DNA from: an uncultured Lachnospiraceae bacterium
GTDB lineage: Bacteria > Bacillota > Clostridia > Lachnospirales > Lachnospiraceae
Direction: 5' to 3'
Assembly (NCBI GenBank): GCA_947625755.1
Contig: CANQPJ010000001.1
Coordinates: forward strand, 186,001-250,000
DNA: 64,000 nucleotides
The notes beneath the pieces are model-generated. The model was given only the letters and a program-made list of their open reading frames with translations, made no database searches and was not told the origin of the DNA. The position numbers were made by a program, and so were the translations under genes. Shown piece by piece: positions 17,365-26,570 of the stretch (positions are counted from its first letter, which is position 1; every line of letters begins with the position of its first letter).

Positions 17365-18003
17365 CTATGATTCAATATTATTATTTTTTTCAGAAATCCT
17401 ATAGGTCAATTTCATAAGGCTCTCTGATAAATGAACATTTTCTACAATAATATCATTAGAAAATTTTAAATCTGTATGCGCAAAATTCCAAAATGCCTTT
17501 ACGCCACATTCAACTAATTGTTCAGCAATTTTTCTGGCAGGTTCTTTTGGCAATGTCAATGCAACAATTTCTACATTGTTTGCTTTTACATAATCATACA
17601 AATATTTTATATCCATTATCTCTGCATTTAATGTTTTCTTCCCGATTAAATCCGGATTACTGTCAAACAGCGCTGTAATCTCAAATCCCCTGTTTTTAAA
17701 GTTTCCATAATTAGCAATCGCCTGCCCCAAATTACCGGCGCCTACAATTACCATCTTATGACAGACATCCAGCCCTAACAGTTTTCCAATTTCGTCATAA
17801 AGATACTGGACATTATAACCATATCCCTGTTGTCCAAATCCCCCAAAATTATTCAAATCCTGACGAATCTGCGACGCCGTAACATTCATCATTTGGCTTA
17901 ACTCTTTTGATGATATACGCTCTATCTTCTGCACTCTTAATTCATCTAAATATCTATAGTACCTTGGCAGTCTTGATACCACTGCTTTTGAAATCTTATT
18001 CAT
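17365..18003 (-). CDS. rex: Redox-sensing transcriptional repressor Rex
   Basis: A 212-residue repressor with an N-terminal winged helix (VVSRLPRYYRYLDELR, then SSKELSQMMNVTASQIRQDL recognition region) and a Rossmann domain (IVGAGNLGQAIANY, about 88-101). It releases DNA when NADH rises and controls fermentation genes. A promoter lies at 18032-18060. I looked for the usual TTGTTAA-type palindrome in the divergent region to the ABC-F gene and did not find one, so autoregulation is not evident. Confidence 0.97.
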   Translation of the reverse strand: MNKISKAVVSRLPRYYRYLDELRVQKIERISSKELSQMMNVTASQIRQDLNNFGGFGQQGYGYNVQYLYDEIGKLLGLDVCHKMVIVGAGNLGQAIANYGNFKNRGFEITALFDSNPDLIGKKTLNAEIMDIKYLYDYVKANNVEIVALTLPKEPARKIAEQLVECGVKAFWNFAHTDLKFSNDIIVENVHLSESLMKLTYRISEKNNNIES

Positions 18004-18031
18004 TGCCGACTCCTATCATTATATTAGTTTA

Positions 18032-18060
18032 ATTATAAGTATAATTCAATAGATTGTCAA
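18032..18060 (-). promoter_or_regulatory. SigA-type promoter for rex
   Basis: On the minus strand a perfect TTGACA (18055-18060), a 17-base spacer and a perfect TATAAT (18032-18037) lie 29 bases before the rex start. This is one of the strongest promoters in the window and probably also serves nnr, alr and mazF. Confidence 0.85.
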
Positions 18061-18162
18061 ATATTTATCAAACTTTATACTGTTTCAAACTTTGTAATTT
18101 TATGATAAACTAATGAACGGAAATTATTTACATTTTTAAACTTGAAATCAAGGAGAAAACTC

Positions 18163-20076
18163 ATGATTCTTTCATGTAACCATATAAGCAAATCATACGG
18201 TACGGACACAATACTTAACGATTGTTCCTTTTTTATCAATGAGAACGAAAAAGCTGCCATTGTAGGCAATAACGGTGCGGGAAAATCAACTATAATGAAA
18301 ATCATTATGGAGGAAGTAAATGCAGACGAGGGAACTGTAATCATAGGAAAAGACAAATCTATCGGCTATTTGGCGCAGTATCAGGATTTAAGTTCCCATA
18401 ATTCTATTTATGATGAGGTAAAATCCGTGAAAAAGGATTTGATTGATATGGAGTCCCGTCTGGTAGCCTACGAAAAACAGATGTCCCATATGGAAGGTGA
18501 TGCTTTGTCTGAATTAATGGAAACATACACCAATCTGGAGCATCACTTTCAATTATTAAATGGTTATTCTTATAAAAGTGAAATTGAAGGCGTAATCAAA
18601 GGACTCGGTTTTACGGAAGAAGATTTTACCAAACAGGTCGGAACACTGTCCGGCGGACAGAAAACCCGTGTAGCTTTATGCAAGCTGTTATTGGAAAAAC
18701 CGGATATTATTATGTTGGATGAGCCTACGAACCACCTTGATTTAAATTCTATTAAATGGCTGGAAACTTACTTGCTAAACTATCATGGTGCTGTGTTAAT
18801 TATTGCTCATGACCGGTATTTTCTTGACAAAATTGTCACAAAAATCATTGAGGTTGAAAATCACAAATGTCATGTATATCATGGCAACTATTCTGCTTTT
18901 GCCGCCAAAAAACAAGAAATGCGCGAAGCACAGATGAATCTTTACTTAAAACAGCAAAGCGAAATCAAACATCAGGAGGAGGTAATTGCAAAACTTCGCT
19001 CTTACAAACAGGAAAAATTTTACAAGCGCGCGGAAAGCCGTGAGAAAAAACTCCAAAAAATGGATTACATTGATAAGCCGACAGTCTTTGAAGATAGCAT
19101 GACTATTACATTACAACCCAATATTGTCAGTGGAAAAGACGTCTTATCCGTTAAAAATTTAAGTAAATCCTACGATAATACACTTTTTACGGATTTAAAC
19201 TTTGAAATAAAGCGTGGAGAGCATGTTGCCTTAATTGGTGATAATGGAACAGGAAAAACAACCATTTTAAAGATAATAAATGATTTGGTGGAAGCCGACA
19301 CCGGAACAATTCAACTGGGCTGCAATGTGCATATTGGATATTATGATCAGGAACACCACAACCTTTCCGATGAAAACACTTTATTTCAGGAGATTTCAGA
19401 TACATATCCGGATATGACAAACACAAAAATCCGAAATACTTTAGCTGCATTTATGTTTACTGAAGATGACGTTTTTAAACGGGTGTCTGATTTAAGTGGA
19501 GGCGAAAAAGGAAGATTATCTCTTGCAAAACTAATGTTATCTGAAGCAAATCTGATTATCCTTGACGAACCTACCAATCATCTTGACATGACGTCAAAGG
19601 AAATATTGGAAAATGCCATCAACAACTACACCGGAACGGTTCTTTATGTTTCCCACGACAGATATTTTATTAATCAGACTGCCCACCGTATTTTAGAATT
19701 AACCAATACAAAGCTAATTAATTATCTTGGAAATTATGATTATTATGAAGAAAAAAAGGAAGAACTTACTGCTGTTTTTGCGCCGGAAACGATAAAAGAA
19801 AAAGAAACAAAGGCTGTTTCCTCTAATAAACAGGATTATCTGGAAAGAAAAGCCGAAGCCGCAAGAATAAGAAAATTAAAGAATGATATTTTAAAAGTTG
19901 AGGAAATAATCAGAAAACATGAGAAACGGTTAAAGGAACTGGATGAATTGATTGCAGACCCTGAAATTGCCACTAATTCTGCGAAATTAAATGAAATCAG
20001 CAAAGAACAAAGCGAAATCAACGAAAAGCTGGATGATTGCATGCAGGAATGGGAAGCATTATCAGACCAATTATAG
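18163..20076 (+). CDS. ABC-F family ribosome-associated ATPase
   Basis: A soluble protein of 637 residues with two ABC domains and no membrane helices. Domain 1 has NNGAGKST, LSGGQKTR and LDEPTNHLD; domain 2 has GDNGTGKTT, LSGGEKGR and LDEPTNHLD. The linker between them is helical and charged (residues about 250-310), as in ABC-F proteins that enter the ribosomal E site, and a C-terminal coiled coil of about 80 residues (EAARIRKLKNDILKVEEIIR) follows. The start at 18163 is set by AAGGAGAA. It may be a housekeeping translation factor or a resistance protein; sequence does not decide. Confidence 0.92.
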   Translation: MILSCNHISKSYGTDTILNDCSFFINENEKAAIVGNNGAGKSTIMKIIMEEVNADEGTVIIGKDKSIGYLAQYQDLSSHNSIYDEVKSVKKDLIDMESRLVAYEKQMSHMEGDALSELMETYTNLEHHFQLLNGYSYKSEIEGVIKGLGFTEEDFTKQVGTLSGGQKTRVALCKLLLEKPDIIMLDEPTNHLDLNSIKWLETYLLNYHGAVLIIAHDRYFLDKIVTKIIEVENHKCHVYHGNYSAFAAKKQEMREAQMNLYLKQQSEIKHQEEVIAKLRSYKQEKFYKRAESREKKLQKMDYIDKPTVFEDSMTITLQPNIVSGKDVLSVKNLSKSYDNTLFTDLNFEIKRGEHVALIGDNGTGKTTILKIINDLVEADTGTIQLGCNVHIGYYDQEHHNLSDENTLFQEISDTYPDMTNTKIRNTLAAFMFTEDDVFKRVSDLSGGEKGRLSLAKLMLSEANLIILDEPTNHLDMTSKEILENAINNYTGTVLYVSHDRYFINQTAHRILELTNTKLINYLGNYDYYEEKKEELTAVFAPETIKEKETKAVSSNKQDYLERKAEAARIRKLKNDILKVEEIIRKHEKRLKELDELIADPEIATNSAKLNEISKEQSEINEKLDDCMQEWEALSDQL

Positions 20077-20086
20077 AGGAATATTA

Positions 20087-20115
20087 TTGTATTTTATGAC
20101 ATTTTATCTTATACT
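20087..20115 (+). promoter_or_regulatory. Promoter for arcC
   Basis: TTGTAT (20087-20092), a 17-base spacer and TATACT (20110-20115) lie 31 bases before arcC. Confidence 0.6.
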
Positions 20116-20146
20116 AGAAATATGTTTTTAGCAAGGAGACAGAATT

Positions 20147-21085
20147 ATGGAAAATAAAAAAATAGTTGTTGCGCTTGGAAGAAATGCCTTTAGTGAGTCT
20201 TTTCCAAAACAGCATGAACGTGTCAAAGCAGCGGCAAAAGCCATTGCAGATTTAGTTGAGTCAAAATATGAAGTAATTATTACACACAGTAATGGACCAC
20301 AGGTTGGAATGATTCAGACAGCTATGACCGAATATTCCAGACTGGACAAGGATAGAACTGTCGCTCCCATGTCCATTTGCGGTGCAATGAGTCAGGGTTA
20401 TATTGGTTTTGATTTGCAAAATGCCATCAGAACAGAACTTTTATCCCGCGGCATCTATAAACCGGTCAGCACAATTATTACTCAGGTAAGGGTTGATCCT
20501 TTTGACCGGGCTTTTAATTCCCCTTCAAAAGTAATTGGCAGATTAATGACAAAAGAAGAAGCCGACAATGAAAAGAAAAAGGGAAATTATGTAGAATATG
20601 AGGAGGGTGAGGATGGTTATAGAAGAATTATTGCCAGCCCTAAACCTGTCGATATTTATGAAATTGATGCCATTAAAGCATTAGTTGATGCACATCAATT
20701 AGTTATTGCAGCCGGCGGCGGTGGTATTCCGGTATTGGAACAGCGCACCGGATTAAAAGGCGCCAGCGGTATTATTGAAAAAGACTATACTGCAGCCAAA
20801 CTTGCTGATATGTTGGATGCTTCTACGCTTATGATTCTTACCTCAAGCGATTATCTTACCATTGAAAAAGATGGTGTTACTGAAGAATTAAAAGAGATTT
20901 CAACAGATGAAGCAGAAAAGTTAATTGCAAACGGATATTTTGATCCGGTTACTTCACTTCCAAAGATTGACGCATCTCTCTCCTTTGTTCTTGCAGGCAA
21001 AGGAAGAACTGCCATTATTACCAATCTTAACAAAGCAAAAGCCGGAATTAGGAAAAAAGTTGGAACAATTATTAAGGGAGAATAA
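20147..21085 (+). CDS. arcC: Carbamate kinase
   Basis: A 312-residue amino-acid-kinase-fold enzyme that transfers phosphate between carbamoyl phosphate and ADP, usually making ATP in arginine, agmatine or allantoin breakdown. It has the family's KIVVALGRNAF, THSNGPQVGM, APMSICGAMSQGYIGFDLQNAI and AAGGGGIPV segments. GGNA at the start is GRNA here: a Gly to Arg change next to the phosphate loop that is worth noting. No arginine deiminase or ornithine carbamoyltransferase gene is in the window, so its pathway is unclear. AAGGAGAC precedes the ATG. Confidence 0.94.
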   Translation: MENKKIVVALGRNAFSESFPKQHERVKAAAKAIADLVESKYEVIITHSNGPQVGMIQTAMTEYSRLDKDRTVAPMSICGAMSQGYIGFDLQNAIRTELLSRGIYKPVSTIITQVRVDPFDRAFNSPSKVIGRLMTKEEADNEKKKGNYVEYEEGEDGYRRIIASPKPVDIYEIDAIKALVDAHQLVIAAGGGGIPVLEQRTGLKGASGIIEKDYTAAKLADMLDASTLMILTSSDYLTIEKDGVTEELKEISTDEAEKLIANGYFDPVTSLPKIDASLSFVLAGKGRTAIITNLNKAKAGIRKKVGTIIKGE

Positions 21086-21105
21086 AAAGTTTTTGTCAAG
21101 CTGCC

Positions 21106-21425
21106 AGATATATGTGTAAAATCTTGGGAAAATCCATGATAGGTGAGAATCAATTACATATATTGTTTGCAAAACAAGCCAAATATATATGTAAATTCTT
21201 GGAAAATTCATGATGGGTGAGAATGTATTACATATATCTTTTACAAACAAGACAAATATATATGTAATTTCTTGGGAAATTCATGACAAGTGATAATGTA
21301 TTACATATATTTTTTACAAAACAAGACAAATATATATGTAAATTCTTGAGAAGTTCATGACAAATGAAAATATATTACATATCTATATAAGATTATAAAG
21401 TACTAATATATGTAAATTATAAATG
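21106..21425. repeat. Tandem array of four ~74-bp hairpin repeats plus a half copy
   Basis: The 405-base gap between convergent arcC and ppk1 holds four head-to-tail units starting near 21106, 21181, 21254 and 21328 (period 75, 73, 74) and a decayed fifth start near 21401. Each unit has outer arms ATATATGTAA and TTACATATAT, an inner pairing ATTCTT with GAGAAT-type, a TTCATGA core and a tail TTTTTACAAAACAAGACA. Units 2 and 3 are most alike; units 1 and 4 have diverged. No coding sequence is supported here. Confidence 0.92.
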
Positions 21426-21439
21426 TAGCAGGAAAACAC

Positions 21440-21473
21440 AGAAGCTGCATCCGCTAATGCGGATGCAGCTTCT
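21440..21473 (-). terminator. Terminator hairpin after ppk1
   Basis: A perfect 15-bp stem (21440-21454 with 21459-21473) around a 4-base loop lies 18 bases beyond the ppk1 stop on the minus strand, followed by a short T-run (GTGTTTT). The core and ATTA loop are identical, on the transcribed strand, to the hairpin after fbp. Confidence 0.75.
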
Positions 21474-21490
21474 GCTAACTAGGGACTTTT

Positions 21491-23509
21491 TTACTGCTCC
21501 TGACTATTTATTTTTTCATCATAACATTCTACCTTGGTATATTCACCGTCGGCATTCATTTCTAGTGCATTTACATTATCTTTCCGCAAACTGTCAAACA
21601 ACTTTCTTATTTTTTCTTTTATGCTCTCATCATAGATTGGAGCTGCTACCTCTACCCGTCTTAAAGTATTTCTGGTCATAAAATCAGCAGAAGAAATATA
21701 TATTTTATCCTCCGGCTTCTCTCCAAAAATATAAATACGGGAATGCTCTAAATATCTTCCGACAATACTTCTCACTGTAATATTTTCTGTCTCTCCTTTT
21801 ACACCAGCCACTAAACAGCATATGCCACGTATTACCATATCAATTCTGACTCCGGATTTGGATGCTTCTATTAATTTATCTATAATAGTTTTATCTGTCA
21901 GGGAATTCATTTTTAATCCTATGTATCCCCTTTTTCCATATTTTACTTTTATTATTTCTTCATCAATCATATTTAATATTTTGTTTTGCAATGACCGGGG
22001 TGCTACGAGTAAATGTCCGGTCTTTTCTACAAACTGTTCCATACAGATTTTATTAAAAGTTTCTGCCACTTCTTTTGCAATGTCAATGTTTGCCGTCATC
22101 AACGACAAATCTGTATAAAATTTCGCAGTTTTTTCGTTATAATTTCCTGTGCCAATCTGGCAAATATGCTTTACTTCCCCATTATCACTATAAGAAATCA
22201 AACATATTTTTGAGTGTACCTTTACAAAATCAATGCCATAGATAATACGGCATCCTGCATCCTCCATCCGTCTGGACCATTCAAGGTTGTTCTTTTCATC
22301 AAATCTGGCTTTTAATTCTACCATGACCACTACTTCTTTTCCATTTTCAGCGGCTTCTATTAATGTCTCTACAATTCTGGAATTTTTTGCTACTCTGTAC
22401 AATGTCATTTTAATTGATACAACCCTTTGATCAGTTCCTGCTTCCTTTAGCAGCCTTATAAAAGGATACATACTATCATAAGGATAACTGAGCAGTATGT
22501 CTTTTTTTTCAATTTCCTGAATCATTGATGCCGCTTCTCTGATATTAGGAGATATTCGGGGAATCATTCTCGGATAGAATAATTCTTTTTTATCTCTTAA
22601 AACATCTTTTATTTTATCTGCAAATGATAGCTCTAACGGTGATTCTGAAAGAAAAATCTGCTCTTTTTTCAATTCTAATTCCCTGCATAGGGCTTTAATA
22701 ACTTTTTCATCTAAAGGACGATAATAGTCCATTTTTACCGGAGATAATTTTTTTCTTACTTTTAAAAGAGTTTCCATGGATTCTCTGTAACTGCTTCCAT
22801 TGTCATAAAAATCCTCGTCAATATCAATGTCTGCATTTCGGATAATTCTAATAAGTGATTTACTTTTAATTGTATATTTATCAAATATATCTGACATAAA
22901 ATATAATATTAACTCTTCTACCAGCATATATTTATTTTTATCAGACGGAATAGGTATCAGCCTCTCAAAAACTCCGTTACTGCAAGGCACAATACAAAGT
23001 TTTTCCGTATTTTTTGTCTGCAGAACAGCCACTGCATATATTTCTTTATTATTTAAAAATGGAAACGGACTTTTTTTCCCAATGACCTGCGGTGATAATA
23101 AAGGCTTGATAGAACGCTTATAGTATCTTTCAAGATATTTGCAATCTTCTTTATTCACTTCTTTAAAAGTAACGATATTCACTCCGTTTTTGCTGACCTC
23201 GCACATTAGTTTTTCATATATTTTGTCCTTTTCTTTTAACAGTTTTTTTGTCTCGGCAAATATACAGGTCAGCTGTTCTCTGGCAGTCATTCCGGTCTTA
23301 TTATCTTTTTTTATTTTTTGTAAAAAAGTCTGATCATAGAGAGAACCTACCCGAACCATATAGAATTCATCCAGATTACTGGAAAATATGTTTGCAAAAG
23401 ACAGACGCTCACATAACGGTGTATTCTTATCTCCTGCCAACTGCAAAACCCTTTTATTAAATTTCAGCCAGGACAACTCCCTGTTATCATAACATTTACT
23501 AACTTTCAC
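21491..23509 (-). CDS. ppk1: Polyphosphate kinase 1
   Basis: A 672-residue PPK1, which polymerises the gamma-phosphate of ATP into polyphosphate and can run in reverse. The N-terminal domain begins with NRELSWLKFNKRVL and SNLDEFYMVRVG; the two phospholipase-D-like C-terminal domains contain the autophosphorylated His in FVKVHSKICLI (about residue 431) and IGTGNYNEKTAKFYTDLSL. The start is a GTG at 23509 with AGGTAGGAT upstream. It begins five bases after the phosphofructokinase gene, so the two are co-transcribed, a link between glycolytic ATP use and phosphate storage. Confidence 0.95.
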   Translation of the reverse strand: MKVSKCYDNRELSWLKFNKRVLQLAGDKNTPLCERLSFANIFSSNLDEFYMVRVGSLYDQTFLQKIKKDNKTGMTAREQLTCIFAETKKLLKEKDKIYEKLMCEVSKNGVNIVTFKEVNKEDCKYLERYYKRSIKPLLSPQVIGKKSPFPFLNNKEIYAVAVLQTKNTEKLCIVPCSNGVFERLIPIPSDKNKYMLVEELILYFMSDIFDKYTIKSKSLIRIIRNADIDIDEDFYDNGSSYRESMETLLKVRKKLSPVKMDYYRPLDEKVIKALCRELELKKEQIFLSESPLELSFADKIKDVLRDKKELFYPRMIPRISPNIREAASMIQEIEKKDILLSYPYDSMYPFIRLLKEAGTDQRVVSIKMTLYRVAKNSRIVETLIEAAENGKEVVVMVELKARFDEKNNLEWSRRMEDAGCRIIYGIDFVKVHSKICLISYSDNGEVKHICQIGTGNYNEKTAKFYTDLSLMTANIDIAKEVAETFNKICMEQFVEKTGHLLVAPRSLQNKILNMIDEEIIKVKYGKRGYIGLKMNSLTDKTIIDKLIEASKSGVRIDMVIRGICCLVAGVKGETENITVRSIVGRYLEHSRIYIFGEKPEDKIYISSADFMTRNTLRRVEVAAPIYDESIKEKIRKLFDSLRKDNVNALEMNADGEYTKVECYDEKINSQEQ

Positions 23510-23514
23510 CTATC

Positions 23515-24588
23515 CTACCTTCCCAAACATATATCAAGCATTTCCGCCTGATTTAATATCTCATCCTCCGTATCTATAATTTTTTTCTTTCCCGCAATAT
23601 CCTTTAACAAACATTTATTAATTTTTCCATTTTGAATTGCCATCATATATCCAAACTGTTTTTTACAAATTAACTTTGCAGCCTCTACTCCCAGTCTGGA
23701 TGCAAGAATCCGGTCATAAGCGCTGGGATTTCCTCCTCTTTGAATATGTCCAATAACAGATGTTCTGACTTCTGCATCCATCTGGTCCTTTAATTGTTTT
23801 TCCAGATTTTGTGCCGAATCTGATATTTCTTCTTTCTGTCGTTTTTCTATAAAAGCCTTTTTTGATAATTTATTCTCTTCCAAAGTCAGTATTCCTTCAG
23901 CAGCTGCAACAATAATTCCTCTTTTTCCCTGACTAAACTTTTTGTTGATATGGTCTTTCACTTTTTTTATGTCGTATGGTATTTCCGGTATTAAAATCAC
24001 ATCCGCTCCTGTTGCTATTCCTGCGTTAATAGTAAGCCAGCCCGCTTTGTTCCCCATAACCTCAACAATAAAAATCCGATTATGGGACACAGCAGTGGAC
24101 TTTAAATTATCCATATATTCTGTTGCTCTGTCTATCGCTGATGAGAACCCAAAAGTCATATCTGTTCCAAAAATATCATTGTCAATAGTTTTTGGCAGCG
24201 TAATGATATGAAGTCCTTTTTCACTTAAAAGATTCGCTGTTTTATGGGAACCGTTACCTCCTAAAATAACAAGACAATCTAACCCCATCCCTTTATAATT
24301 TTCTACCATACACCCGACTTTTGTTTTTCCATTTTTATATTCATCATTTATTTTTTTAAAAGGCTGTCTGGAAGAGCCAAGAATGGTTCCGCCCTGCTTT
24401 AAGATATATTCGAAATCGGAAAGATTCATTTTGGCAGAATTTCCTTCAATTAATCCTGTATAACCGTCTTTAATTCCATATATTTCCACCTTATTTTTCG
24501 ACTTTTTATACAATCCTTTTACCAGACCATACATTGCCGCATTGAGAGCCTGACAGTCGCCGCCACTGGTTAAAATGCCTATTTTCAT
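23515..24588 (-). CDS. pfkA: 6-phosphofructokinase (GGNGS subtype)
   Basis: A 357-residue phosphofructokinase. The N-terminus is ILTSGGDCQALNAA; the catalytic base lies in PKTIDNDIFGTD (residues 132-143), and the phosphate-site motif is GGNGS (110-114). The Gly at the position that is Gly in ATP enzymes and Asp in pyrophosphate enzymes suggests ATP use, while the Lys of PKTIDND is shared with group III and pyrophosphate types. The Asp before that Gly in E. coli (GGDGS), which binds Mg, is Asn. The ATG at 24588 has AAGGAGAA upstream. It heads an operon with ppk1. Confidence 0.93.
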   Translation of the reverse strand: MKIGILTSGGDCQALNAAMYGLVKGLYKKSKNKVEIYGIKDGYTGLIEGNSAKMNLSDFEYILKQGGTILGSSRQPFKKINDEYKNGKTKVGCMVENYKGMGLDCLVILGGNGSHKTANLLSEKGLHIITLPKTIDNDIFGTDMTFGFSSAIDRATEYMDNLKSTAVSHNRIFIVEVMGNKAGWLTINAGIATGADVILIPEIPYDIKKVKDHINKKFSQGKRGIIVAAAEGILTLEENKLSKKAFIEKRQKEEISDSAQNLEKQLKDQMDAEVRTSVIGHIQRGGNPSAYDRILASRLGVEAAKLICKKQFGYMMAIQNGKINKCLLKDIAGKKKIIDTEDEILNQAEMLDICLGR

Positions 24589-24710
24589 TTTATTTCTCCT
24601 TATAAATTTTTTAGAAAATATTTTAATTCCTTTTTATTATTTCCATCTAAAGAAAATTTATAAGGTTAATATAAAATCTAATATACAATTTATCTTAAAA
24701 AAAATATTAT

Positions 24711-26444
24711 TTATACTTCTGTCATTTTGTACAAATCATAATAAATTCCATGTTTTTCCATTAGTTGTGCGTGTGTTCCCTCTTCTTCGATTCCTCTGTC
24801 TGTAAGAACAAGAATTCTTTCCGCATTTCGAATCGTTGATAATCTGTGCGCAATAACCAATGTCGTTCTGTTTTTCGCCAGTTTTTCCATGGATTCCTGT
24901 ACAATTTTTTCGCTTTCATTATCCAGTGCTGATGTAGCTTCATCAAAAATTAAAATCGGTGGATTTTTCAAAAAAACTCTTGCGATAGATAATCTTTGTT
25001 TCTGTCCACCGGACAGCTTTATTCCCCGCTGTCCAATATCTGTATCAAATCCATTGGGAAGCTCCATAATAAAATTATATGCGTTGGCTTCCTTTGCCGC
25101 CTTGATTACTTCATCTCTGGTTGCATCAGGTCTTCCATATTTAATATTGTCATAAATGGTACCGGCAAAAAGATATACATCCTGTTGTACCATGCCGATA
25201 TTATCACGAAGCGATTTCAACTTAACATCCCGAATATCCTGCCCGTCAATTAATATTTTTCCACCGGATACCTCATAAAATCTTGGAATCAAATTGCATA
25301 AAGTAGTTTTTCCTGCTCCGGAAGAGCCGACCAATGCAATGTATGAGCCTGCATGGATACTCAAATAAATATGCTTTAACACTCTATGCGCATTGTCATG
25401 ATAACGAAAAGAGACATCTTCGAATACAATGTTTCCTTTTACTTTTCCTATATCTCTTGCATTTTCTTTATCTTTTATTTCGGGTTTTAACATAAGAATC
25501 TGTCGAAACCTTTCATATCCGGAATATCCGTTCTGAAACTGTTCTGTAAAATCAATTAATGTCTTCACCGGTTCAGTAAAAATATTAATATATAATAGAA
25601 ATGTCAGTAAATCAGTAATATTAACCATATTTTTTGTAATCATGACTCCACCCGAAATGATTACAATCAGATTAATCATTGTAGTAAATGCCGTCAGTCC
25701 TGAATGATACCCACCCATATATTTATAACTGTTCTTTTTGGCAGACAAAAACCCATCATTTCCAATTTTAAATTTCTGATTTTCTATTTCCTCATTGGCA
25801 AATGATTTTACTACGCGGATGCCTGAAAGATTGTCTTCTATCTGCTCATTGATTTCTGCAATTTTCACCCGGTTCATTCGAAATGCACGCTTCATCTTTT
25901 TGTTAAAAAAATAAGCATACAATATCATAACGGGTATCAAAACAAACGCTGCAACAGCTAATTTCACATTAATGCTTAAAAGAATTGCCAACGCACCGAT
26001 AATTTTAATAAAAGAGATTGTCAAATTTTCCGGGCCATGATGTAATAATTCCGTTATGTCAAACAAATCAGAAGTAATTCTGGACATTAACTGTCCCACT
26101 TTCTGGTCATCAAAAAACGAAAACGGCATTTTCTGAAAATGGGAAAATATCTCTGCTCTCATGTCATATTCCATTTTCGCTCCCATTACATGCCCATAAT
26201 ATGAGATATAGTAATTGCAATAACACTGTACTAAAATAAGGGTGGCAACAATAACAGCAATAACCATCAGACTCTCTATGGCACTCTCCTTATCCATATA
26301 TATTACGGTAGAAGTTACATATCTGACCACCAAAGGAATCACTAATGCAATGGCTGATGCCATAATGGCAAAAAACATATCGGCAAAAAAGACTCCTTTA
26401 TAGGGTTTGTAATAACTTATCATCTTTTTTAGATTTTCTTTCAT
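24711..26444 (-). CDS. ABC-type exporter, fused membrane and ATPase domains
   Basis: A half-transporter of about 577 residues. Residues 1-310 form a six-helix type I exporter domain (MSRITSDLFDITEL is a typical intracellular loop); the ATPase has [23 protein letters not shown] and ILIFDEATSALD followed by VIAHRLSTI. It should act as a homodimer, since no partner gene is adjacent, and export a lipid, peptide or drug; substrate unknown. The start could be ATG 26444 or GTG 26453; AGGTG before the ATG favours the former. Confidence 0.9.
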   Translation of the reverse strand: MKENLKKMISYYKPYKGVFFADMFFAIMASAIALVIPLVVRYVTSTVIYMDKESAIESLMVIAVIVATLILVQCYCNYYISYYGHVMGAKMEYDMRAEIFSHFQKMPFSFFDDQKVGQLMSRITSDLFDITELLHHGPENLTISFIKIIGALAILLSINVKLAVAAFVLIPVMILYAYFFNKKMKRAFRMNRVKIAEINEQIEDNLSGIRVVKSFANEEIENQKFKIGNDGFLSAKKNSYKYMGGYHSGLTAFTTMINLIVIISGGVMITKNMVNITDLLTFLLYINIFTEPVKTLIDFTEQFQNGYSGYERFRQILMLKPEIKDKENARDIGKVKGNIVFEDVSFRYHDNAHRVLKHIYLSIHAGSYIALVGSSGAGKTTLCNLIPRFYEVSGGKILIDGQDIRDVKLKSLRDNIGMVQQDVYLFAGTIYDNIKYGRPDATRDEVIKAAKEANAYNFIMELPNGFDTDIGQRGIKLSGGQKQRLSIARVFLKNPPILIFDEATSALDNESEKIVQESMEKLAKNRTTLVIAHRLSTIRNAERILVLTDRGIEEEGTHAQLMEKHGIYYDLYKMTEV

Positions 26445-26497
26445 ATTATACACCTGTCTCCATTTTCATAAAAAACTTATCTCTGATTTTGAATGAT

Positions 26498-26529
26498 AAA
26501 ATGAGAGCGTCAGAAACACGCTCTCATTT
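26498..26529 (-). terminator. Terminator of icd
   Basis: A perfect stem AAATGAGAGCG / CGCTCTCATTT (26498-26509 with 26519-26529) stands 42 bases after the icd stop on the minus strand, followed by TTT-rich sequence. Confidence 0.7.
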
Positions 26530-26570
26530 AAATTTTAGTATTTTTTTGTTATTTCACATAAATAGGCAAT

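Noticed and set aside
18004..18162. Rex operator between rex and the ABC-F gene
   Set aside because: I looked for TTGTTAA-type inverted repeats and found only AT-rich sequence without a matching pair.
20925..21250. Small frames on both strands reaching into the repeat array from the arcC end
   Set aside because: They arise from arcC antisense and from repeat sequence; none has a ribosome binding site.
21106..21425. CRISPR array
   Set aside because: The repeats are about 74 bases, abut with no unique spacers, and no cas gene is near; it is a tandem array.
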